This document shows, one piece after another, positions 9,993-19,389 of a DNA stretch of 64,000 bases. The DNA comes from JACKBK01 sp963707275. GTDB taxonomy: Bacteria; Chloroflexota; Anaerolineae; JAAEKA01. Within the stretch, counting starts at the first letter, position 1, and each line of letters opens with the position of its first letter. The DNA is taken from positions 165,757-229,756 of the forward strand of contig CAVPPH010000011.1 of assembly GCA_963707275.1 (NCBI GenBank), in the 5' to 3' direction. The notes under the pieces are model-generated. The model was not told where the DNA came from. It saw nothing but the letters and a program-made list of their open reading frames with translations, and made no database searches. Both the position numbers and the translations under genes were made by a program.

Positions 9993-10381
9993 TCCCCGAT
10001 CAACGGCTGCTTGCCGGCTTTGACCAGCGCCACGTTAACTCGATTGATCAGCTCGCGCGGCGCGAAGGGCTTGACGATGTAGTCGTCGGCGCCGCCCATA
10101 AGTCCGTGGATCACATCGTCTTCAGTGCCCTTGGCTGTGAGCATCAGCACGATGGGTGCGGGATCGCACTCTGTCTTGATGACAGCGGTGGCAGTCGGAC
10201 CATCCATTTTTGGCATCATCCAATCCATGATGATCACGTCGGGGGCTTCCGCCTTGGCCATCGCAACAGCTTCTTCGCCGTTGGTGGCGGTCAAAACCTC
10301 AAAACCGGCTTTCTTGAGCTTGATTTGAATGAGTCGACGGACATCGTCTTCGTCGTCTACGGCAAGTACTTTGATGGACAT
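9989..10381 (-). CDS. CheY-like single-domain response regulator
   Basis: 131-residue receiver domain with no output domain. The acidic pocket VLAVDDEDD, phosphoacceptor Asp in DVIIMDWMMPKMDG, Thr/Ala in VLMLTAKGTEDD and the conserved Lys in DDYIVKPFAP are all present. The start is set at ATG 10381, because AGGAG lies six bases upstream and the longer frame reaching 10462 runs into the REP palindrome. It should receive phosphate from the kinase encoded immediately upstream (10471-12487). As it lacks a DNA-binding part it probably acts by protein contact. Its overlap with the helicase start makes the helicase the obvious candidate partner (inference). Confidence 0.9.
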   Translation of the reverse strand: MSIKVLAVDDEDDVRRLIQIKLKKAGFEVLTATNGEEAVAMAKAEAPDVIIMDWMMPKMDGPTATAVIKTECDPAPIVLMLTAKGTEDDVIHGLMGGADDYIVKPFAPRELINRVNVALVKAGKQPLIGE

Positions 10382-10403
10382 GATCTTCTCCTGTGGTGAA
10401 TTT

Positions 10404-10474
10404 GTAGGGGCATGAATGGCGGCACGACGATTTCGCTCGAAATCACGACTCCTTGCCGCCATTCATGCCCCTAC
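10404..10474. repeat. REP palindrome copy 1 (71 bp, GTAG type)
   Basis: Perfect 20-bp arms GTAGGGGCATGAATGGCGGC and the reverse complement enclose a 31-base spacer. The GTAG ends are typical of REP sequences used by RAYT transposases; three further 71-bp copies lie around the RAYT gene at 62.6 kb. The kinase stop codon (TAG at 10471-10473) is formed inside this element, so the insertion probably set the 3' end of the kinase gene. Confidence 0.85.
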
Positions 10475-12487
10475 CGTGCGTCCGCGCCGCGGTCCGCCAG
10501 CGGCACGGTGAACCAGAACGTGGAACCTTCGCCCAGCACGCTTTCCACGCCGACCGTGCCGCCTTGCAGCTCGATCAGCTCCTTGACAATGGAAAGCCCC
10601 AGACCGGTGCCGCCAACTTCCTTCGTCATAGCGTTGTCGACGCGGTAGAAGCGACTGAACAGGCGCGCCTGATCCTCCGGCGCGATCCCGTGACCGTTGT
10701 CGCTGACGGCGACGCGGGCCAGGTCGTCCAACCGGCTGATGTCGATGCGGATGACGCCGTTGTCCTGTGTGTATTTGTGAGCGTTGCTGACGTAGTTGGT
10801 GAGCACCTGGACGAGCTTGTCGCGGTCGCCAAACACGTCACAGGCCGCCGGATCGACGGCGACATCCAGGCTCTGCTGCTTCTCCTGAACCTTCTGCTGC
10901 ATGGTGAGAACGACCGTCTTGACGACTTCGTTCAGATCGACCGCTTCAGACTTGAGCTGCACGCGGCCGGACTCGATCCGCGACAGGTCCAGCAGGTCGT
11001 TGACCAGCGCCACCAGCCGTTCGGCGTTGCTGTAGACGATGCCGAGGTACTCGGCCACCTCTTCGTTGATCTCGCCCGCGTCGCCGTCCAGCACCATCTC
11101 GGTGAAGCCCTTGATGGCGGTCAGCGGCGTGCGCAGTTCGTGGGAGGCCAGAGACACGAACTCGGTCTTCATCCGGTCCACCTCACGCTCGCGGGTGACA
11201 TCGCGAAAGACGTAAAGCCGGCCGAGGAAGCCCTCCGCATCGCTAATCGGCCTCGTGAAAAGTTGCAGCTCGCGCGGCTGGGGCCACTTCTGGACGACCA
11301 GCCGTGTGTAGTCGCGATTGGTGTCCGTGCTGCTGGCCATCGTCAACTGGTACAGTTCGTCGGACTCGGCAAAGACCTGGTCATACAGCGTGCGGGTGTC
11401 CTCGAGATGCTGCCCGATAACTCGTTCCGGCGGCACAGCGAAGATCTCCGCGAAACGCCGGTTGACGTCGATCACCCGCTGAGCGGGCGAGACCAGCGCC
11501 AATGCTTCGTTGACGCCGTCGGTGACAGCGCGCAGGCGGGCCTTGCTGGCCCGTTCGGCTACCAGGGACTCGTGCAGACGGCGCTTGCTCTGCTCCAACT
11601 GGTTGGCGATGCCGGCAATCATCAACGACACCGCAACGAAGATGACCGACCCGCAGCCAGTCCTGGGCGTTGATGCCGACGCTGTAGTGCGCGGTCTCGA
11701 GAAAGGCGATGTTGGCAAAAGCGCCGACTGCAGTGGTCAGCAGTGCCGGGCCTAACCCGCCCCGCCAGGCGCTGATCAGGACGGCGATGTAGAAGACGGT
11801 GAAGATGCTGCGCTCAAACGCCGGCAGGAAGACGAAGCTGAGCAGCGATGCGACCAGGCTGGCCACCACCGCCACGCTGTACCCTTGCAGGGTATCGAAA
11901 GCCTTGGTGCCGCGCTGCGACAGGGGACGGAAGTACGGCTGCAGAACCCGCCACAACAGCCAGGCGCCGGCAAAGGTCAGGGTCTTGTCCAGGGGATCAC
12001 TGATAAAGCCCTGGAGTGTTGCCGCCTGCAGCACGTTGGCGCCGGTGGCGGTAAGATACGATGTCAGGTAATCGGTGCCGCCTCCGGTGATATCGCCTAG
12101 CACATAGGCGGTGATCGGCGCCGAGATGAGCGCAGCGCCGACACCGGTGAGCAGGCCGGCCAACAGCACGGTGCCAAAGCGGCGGAACGCCCCGCGCCAC
12201 GCCGCATAGCCCGCCGCCCACCCGATGAAAGCAGCGCTGATAGTGTAGGGCAGGACCGACGGATCACCCAGCAAGCCGCCCCAGATGATGGTGGACACGG
12301 CGCCGACCGCTGCGCCGGCCAGCGGCCCCAGCAGGGCACCTACCAGGACAGTACCCAACAAGTCGAGATAGAGCGGCCATTGCAGCCCATCACGCACCAG
12401 ATAGCCTAACCCGATGTTGATGAGTATCGACCCGACCACCAGCGCGAGCGAACGGATCAGGTACGTTGTCTTGGAACGGTCATGCAT
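10471..12487 (-). CDS. Membrane sensor histidine kinase with ECF S-component-like and DUF4118-like sensor, PAS domain
   Basis: About 671 residues joined over one frame break near 11650. Residues ~1-190 form membrane helices with LYLDLLGTVLVGALLGPLAG and FIGWAAGYAAWRG, which resemble ECF-transporter S components. Residues ~200-275 (SVAVVASLVASLLSFVFLP, VLISAWRGGLGPALL) resemble the four-helix DUF4118 domain of KdpD. A PAS domain follows (VTDGVNEALALVSPAQRVID). Then comes HisKA with the phosphoacceptor His in FVSLASHELRTPLTAIKG, and HATPase with N-box NYVSNAHKYT, G1 DNGHGI and G2 GGTGLGLSI. It should autophosphorylate and pass phosphate to the receiver encoded next. The stop lies inside a REP element, so the native C-terminus may have been altered. 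The S-component-like region hints at binding a small hydrophobic or vitamin-like ligand (inference). Confidence 0.85.
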
Positions 12488-12548
12488 CGATCATCAGGAG
12501 ATATGCAGGTCGCGGGCGACTTTCGAAGTCGTAGAATGACCCGGCGGG

Positions 12549-12571
12549 CTCGATCAGGAGACCGGCCCGAG
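12549..12571. repeat. Dispersed GGTCTCC hairpin repeat, copy in reverse
   Basis: CTCGATCAGGAGACCGGCCC followed by GAG is the reverse complement of the motif GGCCGGTCTCCTGA seen at 631-663 and 40876-40910. It can fold as a short hairpin (GGTC with GATC/GACC around TCCT, flanked by CGGGC/GCCCG). It lies between the kinase start (12487) and the exporter permease stop (12625), where a terminator would be expected. Confidence 0.45.
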
Positions 12572-12624
12572 CGAGTGTCACATCCGGCCTTTTCAGGCGA
12601 TGGCTGGCAGGCGATCGCCCTGAC

Positions 12625-14122
12625 TCATCCACTGGTCTGTCGATATTTGCGCCACATGATCAGGCAGACCAGCCCGTAGGACAGAAACGAGAGAATCACC
12701 AGGGTTCCATAGATATCGGACCTCAGGCTTTCACCTTTCAGCAACAGTTCCTGAAACCCGATGTTGGCGTGAGTCATGGGCAGCAGGATGGCGATGATCC
12801 ACGCCGGCCAGGCGAAGCCGGTGATCGGCAGGAAGAAACCGGTGAAGAAGATGGAGAGCAACAGCAGCAGCATCACCAATTGTATCGCCTGGCTGTCGGT
12901 ATGGGACACGCTCGATATCAGCAGTCCGATGCCCACCGAAGCCGTGGCCAGCAGCACGATCAGGGCAACGTGTTGCAACGGATACGCGCTCGGCATGGGA
13001 ACGCCGATCAGCGCCAGGAGCAGCGTCAGGATGACGCCGGCCAGGCTCACATAGCAGGACATAGGCGATCGATTTTCCCAGCAGGATCTGAACCAGGCGA
13101 AGGGGCGAGACGCGAAACATCTCGAAGGAACCCATTTCCTGCTCACGTACCAGCCCCAGCGATCCCAGCGTAGCCCCCAGCGCCTGGATCAGCAGCGCCA
13201 GCACGGCAGGCGTGAAGAAGATGACCATGCTGTAGGGCGCGCCGCGCAGGTTGCTGTAAGTCTCTTTGACGGGAGATATGATCGCGTCCGGCGGCACGCT
13301 GACAAACACGTCCACTGTGCCGCGCAAAGTGTCGATCTCAGCGACGCTGCTGGAAAGACGTTCGATCTGGGCCGGCAGGTCTCCGTCTCGCAGAACCTGC
13401 GTCAGCTCATCCATCTCATCCATCAACACCTGTGCGTCGCTATGAAGCTGATAGAGTTCCGGCGCGATGTTGGCCTGCGCGTCGGACAGGGGCGGAAGCA
13501 CGGCCAGGAACACCGAAAGCACGGCCGTGAGGTCCTCGGCAACGGCCGTCGCGCGTCCGACATCTTCCGGCTTCAACGACTGCCTGAGCTGATCGAACTG
13601 CTTCCTTGCATCGTCCAGCGAGACCGATACCTCTTTGGCCGTGGTTTGGGCTGAAGTCGCCTCGTGCGTGAGCAACTGCTGGTTGACAAAATTCATTTCC
13701 CCATAGGCCAGCGAACGGATCCATGCCTCGGCCGTGGGATCGATGGTGCGGGAGTAGACCTCGATCTCGGGCCGTTTGCCGCTCCCCGGCTGCCAGGTGG
13801 ACACATCAGGAACGATCTGCACCACATCCACAGCGCCGCTGTCCAGCATGGCCATGGCCTCTTCCCGGTCGGAGGTCGTTTTTGCCAGCACGAAGCTGCT
13901 GGCGATGAAGGCCTCAGCCTGCTGCTGCTCGACACCGGGCACACCGTTCTCAGGCCAGACCAGTACCGCAGAGACGGCGGGGTTTGCGCTGCGAAAGGTT
14001 GCGCCAAAGGCAGCCAGAACCAGCAGCGGCCCGCCCACCAGGCTCAGCAGCAGCCGCGGCTGGCGGCGCACATCGTGGAACTCCTTGAGAAAAAAGGCAA
14101 AGATTTTGGTGAGAGCAGTCAT
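12625..14122 (-). CDS. ABC-2 type transporter permease (YhgE/YbhR-like)
   Basis: About 498 residues with one frame break near 13070. It begins MTALTKIFAFFLKEFHDVRR, a cytoplasmic lead into a first membrane helix. A ~270-residue extracytoplasmic part follows with a coiled-coil-like stretch (VSVSLDDARKQFDQLRQSL). Five membrane helices follow, with VREQEMGSFEMFRVSPLR, the conserved cytoplasmic loop of ABC-2 permeases, and end in LIMWRKYRQTSG. The ATG at 14122 overlaps the ATPase stop (ATGA), so the pair is co-translated. The family exports drugs, polysaccharides, lipids or peptides; the substrate cannot be read from the sequence. Confidence 0.82.
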
Positions 14123-15122
14123 GCCGGTGCTACCTCCGAGCGCTGGATGAGACGTACGAAAACTTCGTCGAAGGGCGGCAGATACGGCTCGGCAACCGTG
14201 GGTGTGATGCCCTTCTGGTCTTTGAGGGCTGCCAGAACAACCGGCAGATCCCGACCGGCCTTTTCGACGAAGACGTGAATCCGGTCGGGATTGTCCGGCG
14301 CTCTTCTCCGTGTGCTTGACCTGCGGCAGTCCATCGAGAAAGCGCTGTACCTCGGTCGCCTGGCCGCCGTCGACCTGGATGTGCAGCACTTCGCCGCCCA
14401 TGGCCTGGCGTCGCAGGCCGTCGGGCGTGTCCATCGTGACCAGCCGGCCGTTGCGCATCACCGCGACCTGATCGCAGTAGGCCGCCTCGCCCACGTATTG
14501 CGTGGTGACCAGCAGGGTCTTGCCCTGGTCGCGCAGACGGCGGAAGTTCTCCCAGATGCGCGAGCGCAGGATCGGATCGATGCCGGCTGTCGGCTCGTCG
14601 GCGAAGAGCAGGTCCGGATCGTGCAACAGCGCCCCGGCCAGCATCAGACGGCGCTGCATGCCGCCCGACAGTTTGCGTCCCAGCCGGCGGCGGGCTTCGG
14701 TCAGCTCCACAAACTCCAACAGCTCGGGGATCTTTGGCGTTTCGCTGGCGGCGCGACATGCCGTAGATCCCGCCGAGGAAGTGCAGATTCTCTTCGACGC
14801 TCAGATTCGGGTAGAGGATGAACTGCTGCGGAATGTAGCCAATGCGCTCCTTGTCCCGGCCGCTGAACCTGGCAGGCAGCTTGTCGAGGACCCGCACTTC
14901 GCCGGCGGTCGGGGTGTAGATGCCGTTGAGCAGCCGGATGGTGGTCGTCTTGCCACAGCCGCTGGGGCCGATCATGCCAAGGATCGCGCCCTGGGGCAGC
15001 GAGAAGGTGATGTCGAAGACGCCGGCGCCTCCGCCGAAGTCGAGGCTGGCATCTCTCATTGCCAGGGCGTCTGATCCAGGTTGTGCAGTCGCGTTTTGCA
15101 TTGTCATTAGTCTTTCGGTCAC
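14119..15122 (-). CDS. ABC-2 exporter ATP-binding protein, two to three frame shifts
   Basis: About 334 residues. Walker A GPSGCGKTTTIRLLNG near residue 55, Q-loop YIPQQFILYPNLSVEEN, signature KLSGGMQRRLMLAGAL, Walker B LLFADEPTAGIDP and H-loop LLVTTQYVGEAAYCD belong to the DrrA/NatA/YbhF group of exporter ATPases. The text moves between frames near 14740 and 14330. The C-terminal ~60 residues end in EVFVRLIQRSEVAPA, a usual tail for this group. A GTG at 15122 has AGAAGG eleven bases upstream; ATG codons at 15107 or 15101 are alternatives. It works with the permease it overlaps and follows a small membrane protein gene. Confidence 0.82.
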
Positions 15123-15165
15123 GAGGCAGGTAGCCTTCTTGCTGTTGCTGTTTCGACAGTTGTTT

Positions 15166-15589
15166 TCACAACGACACGTTCTTCTGAAGACCGGCGCTGG
15201 CAGCGCTCAATCCGTAGATCAACGCCGCATTGACCGCGCCGATCGCTGCCAGCAGCGCCGAACCAGATCAACGCGGCAGGTGCGGAGCGCTGGATCGACG
15301 GCTCGCCGCCGAACGGGAGGACCCACGCCAGGCCGGCGACGAGCAGGCCCGCTACAACGCCTTCGAGCAGCGCCCGCAGCCACCGTCCTGGGCGGCGCGC
15401 CCGCGCCCACGCCGCGTAGACCGGAACACGCCGGTACACAACGACCGCAGCGACCACGTCGATCAGTACGACGACGAGGAATCCTGGCGGCGGCGGGTGA
15501 TCCGCGCCGGCGTACAGGATGACAAGCCAGCCGAAGAAGAAAGATCAACGCGATGGCGACGGCAGTCCTGTCTTTCGGTCAAGGTTCAC
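15166..15589 (-). CDS. Small multi-pass membrane protein at head of ABC-2 operon (frame-shifted)
   Basis: Reading across about three single-base shifts gives a ~140-residue hydrophobic protein. It starts at GTG 15589 just after AGGTG, contains AVAIALIF then FFGWLVILYAGADHPPPPGF, a second helix LVVVLIDVVAAVVVYRR, a third VVAGLLVAGLAWVLPFGG and a fourth LLAAIGAVNAALIYGLSA, and ends in GLQKNVSL at 15166. Hydrophobicity is kept through each shift, which argues that the gene is real. No family was recognised. It is 44 bases upstream of the exporter ATPase start and probably belongs to the same operon. Confidence 0.5.
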
Positions 15590-15645
15590 CTCACGTGCAC
15601 CGCACAAGGCCTGGTTTCGCCAACCGCCTGTCCAGCAGTTCGCTA

Positions 15646-15675
15646 CCGCAGGGCGCAGCGTTGTGCGCCCTGCGG
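15646..15675 (-). terminator. 12-bp perfect hairpin, probable terminator after the META-lactamase-hydrolase gene
   Basis: CCGCAGGGCGCA and TGCGCCCTGCGG pair perfectly around a six-base loop. It lies between the stop of the fusion gene (15733, minus strand) and the next minus-strand gene (15589). No clear T run follows, so efficiency as an intrinsic terminator is uncertain. Confidence 0.5.
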
Positions 15676-15732
15676 TGTTGGAACGACTCTGTCACGACCT
15701 TGACAGCCAGCTTGCGGTTTTCGTAGACGCAG

Positions 15733-18700
15733 TTACTCCTCTTCCTTGCTCGAGGTGCCATCGGGCAGGACAAACCCCACCACGGGAGCCTCGGCCACGC
15801 AGCTCGTGTCCAGCGGCGCCGTCGGATCCAGCACGAACTGCGTCATCATCTGGCCGGCGCAGAGATTGACGCCTGCGATCTGGACGTGGGTGCGGCCGGG
15901 GAAGACGACCATGGTGGCGTTCGGCAAGGCGTCGGCCACCTCCTGGCTGCGGAAGGTCGGCGTCGCGACGTCCAGATCGCCGCTCAACAACAGCGTGGGA
16001 ACGTCTGTTGTTACGTCGACGTCGGTCGAATCCGGCAGTTCCTGCACATTGATCAGCGAGCAGAACTGGACGTATCCGTCGGCGACTCGCCTGGCCGAAG
16101 AGGGTGGCGTAGCGGCCGGCTCCGTCCAGCTTCACTTCGTCGGCCGACTTCACAGGATCGTCCGAACAGACCATGGCCATGTGCATGAGCAAAGCCATCG
16201 CGCCCTGTGGTGGCAGTGCGACTGGCCAGGAGGGCGCCTCCCTTCTGGGTGCCCAGGAACGCGGCAACCGCCTCCGCGCCGCCATCGACCAATCCACTCA
16301 GGTATGACGGCAGGCCTGCAATCCCGGCGAGACTGCCCTGGTTGCCGTAGATGAAGCTCACCATGTCGTCCAGCGTGACCTCGCCCTCGACCGTCAGCGA
16401 CGGGTCGTTGGGATCGGTGTAGGTGTAGGGCAAGGGGCCGTTGTCGAACAGCGCCAGCGCCGCGTCTACCAGGGCCGGGATGTCGTAGGCTTCCGTACAC
16501 TTCGCGTCCGCCTCGCACATCGCGGTCAGGTTGTCGATGCCCCACTGCGCGTCCAGCGCCCGATCTTCGAACCAACTCTTGCGCGCCAGAGTCGCGGCGC
16601 CGTCCAGCACCACGGCCTCCAGGATCTCGGGGAAGTCGCGCATGACGTGCTGCCCAAGCTGGGAGCCGTAGGAAGCGCCGTAGTAGATGATCTGGTCGTA
16701 GCCCAGCGCCTCACGCACGGCGTTCACGTCGGCGGCGTTCTCCACGCTGTTGTAGGCGTCGAAGTTCGACGTCCCTCTGCCTTGAATCGTCGATGCAGTC
16801 CTGAATGACACCGGTTTCGAAGGTCGTCAGCATCGTCGCCGGTCAGTCCCTGCTCGTAGGCGGTCCACGGGGCAGAGATAGCCTCGGGACAATTCAGGAA
16901 GGGATCGGTGTGCTCGGTGCCGCGCTGCTCGACGAGCGACGATGTCGCGCTCGGCCAGAATGCCGCCCAGCAGCTCGGGCTGGAACAGGCTGAAGATATT
17001 CGGGGCTGACCTCCGTCTGGCCCGGGCCGCCGGCCAGCATGAACAGCGGCGAGTTGGCGGTTCCCTGGCCGGAGTTGAGGCGCGTGATGCCCAGCTTCAC
17101 CTCGCGGTCGCTGTCGCCGCTGCGCGATTCCGGCACCACCACGTAGCCGCAGTCCATGTCGAGATCGACCGGAAGGTCCTCCGGCGGTTGGGCGAAGCAC
17201 TTGTCCAGCGGCTCGAAGCGCGGCAGGGCAGCTTGCCCGGCTTGCTCGGCCTGCCCGGCTGCCACGGCCCCCGTTACGACGCCGGCGATTTGGGGCACGA
17301 TGGAGCGGACGACATTGCTTGAGGCCGCGTTGCCCCACATCACGATGGTGGTATCACTGTCGGGGATGTAACCGCCGTCACTCTCGAAGCCCAGGGTCTG
17401 GCCGCCGTGGCCCAGCACGCCGTTGTTGTCAAGCATGCCGTGCGCATAGATGGTGCCCGGCCCCAGTGCATCCACGCCCGCCGGGGTGTGCTGCTCCATC
17501 AGATCGAGCGTCTCCGGCTGCTGGAAGAGCTGGCCGGTCAACAGGGCCTTCAGGAAGACGGCAAACTCCTCGGGCGTGGACACGACGGCGCCGGCGGACC
17601 AACCCTGGCTGGCGTTCCATTCACTCGTGGTGTAGGTAAAGGGTGTGGTGTAGTAGGCCTGGGGCAGCGCACCCGCCTCCGGCTGGCCCGTCTGCAGGTA
17701 GGTCTGCTGCAGGCCCAGCGGCTCGAAGATGCGCGCCTTCAGATTCTCCTCGTACGACTTGCCGGTGGCCTTTTCGATGATGAGGCCGAGCAGGATATAG
17801 CCGGTGTTGCTGTAATTCCATTTTCCTTCCGCGCCCGGCTCGAAGTCGCTAAGGCCCGAGTTGGCGACCACTTGCACCAGTTCTTCCGGGGTGAAGTCGC
17901 GGGTGAGCATGGCCTTGTCCTTGGTGCCATCCTCAATCGTTGTGCCGTCCTCGGTCGGCAGGTCGAAGTAGTCGTGCAGACCGCTGGTGTGGGTCAGCAT
18001 CATGTCGATGGTGATCTGGTCGCCGTACGGCAACTGCGCCGCCAGGTCGGGGAGCCACTTGCTCAGCAGATCGCTGGTGGAAAGCACCCCTTCCTCCTGG
18101 AGTTGGAAGATCATGGCAGAGGTCATCATCTTCGTGTTGCTGCCGATCTGGTAGGGGGAATCGGCCGGCAGTGGGTCGCAGGTGGTCACGTCGGAAACGC
18201 CGATTGACTTGAAGTAACGTCCCTCCGGCGTGATGATCAGCATGGAGGCGCCAGGCCCGGGGTGTGCCCCATCCTGCACGAGACTTACCAGTGCCCTGGT
18301 CGAGCATGGCGCTGATCTCCGGGGCCAGCGTGTCCTCGATGGTGTTGATGGCCAGCGCCTGTTCGCCGCACAGATCGACGACCGTGGTGATCACGGCGTC
18401 AAGGATCATCGTGCTGCCTTCGGTTTTTGGGGGAGCGAAAAGTTGGCCCCCGAGGGGAAGCAACGGAGCGGCGTCGCCCAGAAGTTGCAGGAACTGCTCG
18501 CTGCGGGAATCGCCCGGACAGGCGGCCAGTGTCGCCGGACCGATCTCGATGGTGACGTTCGCGCCGTCCAGGGTGTAGGTGCCGGAGGCGTCGTTGCAGT
18601 CAGCCTTGATGTCGACCGTGCCGTCGTCCTTGAAGGTCACCATGTAGCTGGCGGGATCTTCGACAGTGATCTCCTCGTCCGTGCTGCTGAAGGAGGTCCA

Positions 18701-19300
18701 TTTCCACGGGTTCGCCATGATCCCGGCAACCATGGCCTGCCAGCTGGGCCGCTTCGGCTGCTGCTACAGCATCGGCATCCGGGACTGTCGGCCGCCTCGC
18801 CGGCCGGGCCAAGCCGCATGACGCCGGCGTCATCCATCAGGTTGATGTACAGCTGGTTGTCAACCATGAAATAATTGGCGGCGCTGCTCAACAGCTGCAC
18901 AAACTGGTCGCTGCGCGATCCTTCCGGGCAGGCGGCCATGGTCATGGGGCCGACAGCGATGGTCAGTGCGCCGTCCTGCGTCGGTGTAGGTGCCGGCGGC
19001 GTTGTTGCAGTCGGCCACGATGTTGACCGTGCCGTCCTCGTTGAAGGTCACCTGGTAGCTCTCAGGCGTTTCCACCGTGAACTGTTCCTCTGCGCCGGAG
19101 AAGGCGATCCACTGCCAGGGCTGTGTCGTCAGCGACACCTCACCAGCAGGCTGGCCGGCGTCTGCGGCAGCCGGCTCTGTTGCAGCCGCTGCGGGCGCTT
19201 CGGTCGCCGCAGGGGCCGGGGTTGCCACAGGCGCTGCGCCGCCACAGGCGGCCAGCAGCAGCGAGGCAATGATCAGTACAAACAGGATATGCTTTCGCAT
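15733..19300 (-). CDS. Lipoprotein fusion: two META-like domains, serine beta-lactamase-like domain (S12), TAP-like alpha/beta hydrolase (S33)
   Basis: About 1,189 residues over roughly five frame breaks. The start at ATG 19300 has AAGGAG seven bases upstream. A lipobox (LLLAACGG) predicts a lipid-anchored exported protein, followed by an Ala/Pro/Thr linker. Two related ~110-residue domains come next, each with PW-W-SF, a DCN motif (VADCNNAAGTY; KADCNDASGTY) and AACP then SRS-QF; these are HslJ/META-like. A class C/CubicO-type domain follows with SxxK in QIGSNTKMM (near residue 386), YSN in WNYSNTGYILLG and HGGQTLG. In the same uninterrupted frame the hydrolase begins (CGYVVVP, MLAGGPG); its nucleophile elbow GASYGS is near residue 876 and its Asp and His are in SGDLDVATP and GRTHVQ. 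Such hydrolases cleave N-terminal residues from peptides, and the S12 domain may act on D-peptides or esters. Joint action at the cell surface is inference. Confidence 0.8.
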
Positions 19301-19339
19301 GGGTAATCTCCTTGAATTTCTGATTCGATACACTTATTC

Positions 19340-19370
19340 GAGTCGAGCAGCCCACGTGGGCTCGCGACTC
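19340..19370. terminator. Palindromic hairpin upstream of the META fusion gene
   Basis: AGCCCACGTGGGCT (19349-19362) is a perfect 14-base palindrome, extended by GAGTCG/CGACTC after a small internal loop. It sits between two minus-strand META lipoprotein genes. It could be a terminator, an attenuator or a protein-binding operator; no T run follows on either strand. Confidence 0.4.
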
Positions 19371-19389
19371 AAGCCGCACCTGGGGGTGC

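Noticed and set aside
8217..10082. A 621-residue open frame on the plus strand opposite the helicase
   Set aside because: Gln/His/Val-rich text typical of antisense frames in GC-rich DNA; the minus strand here has clear helicase motifs.
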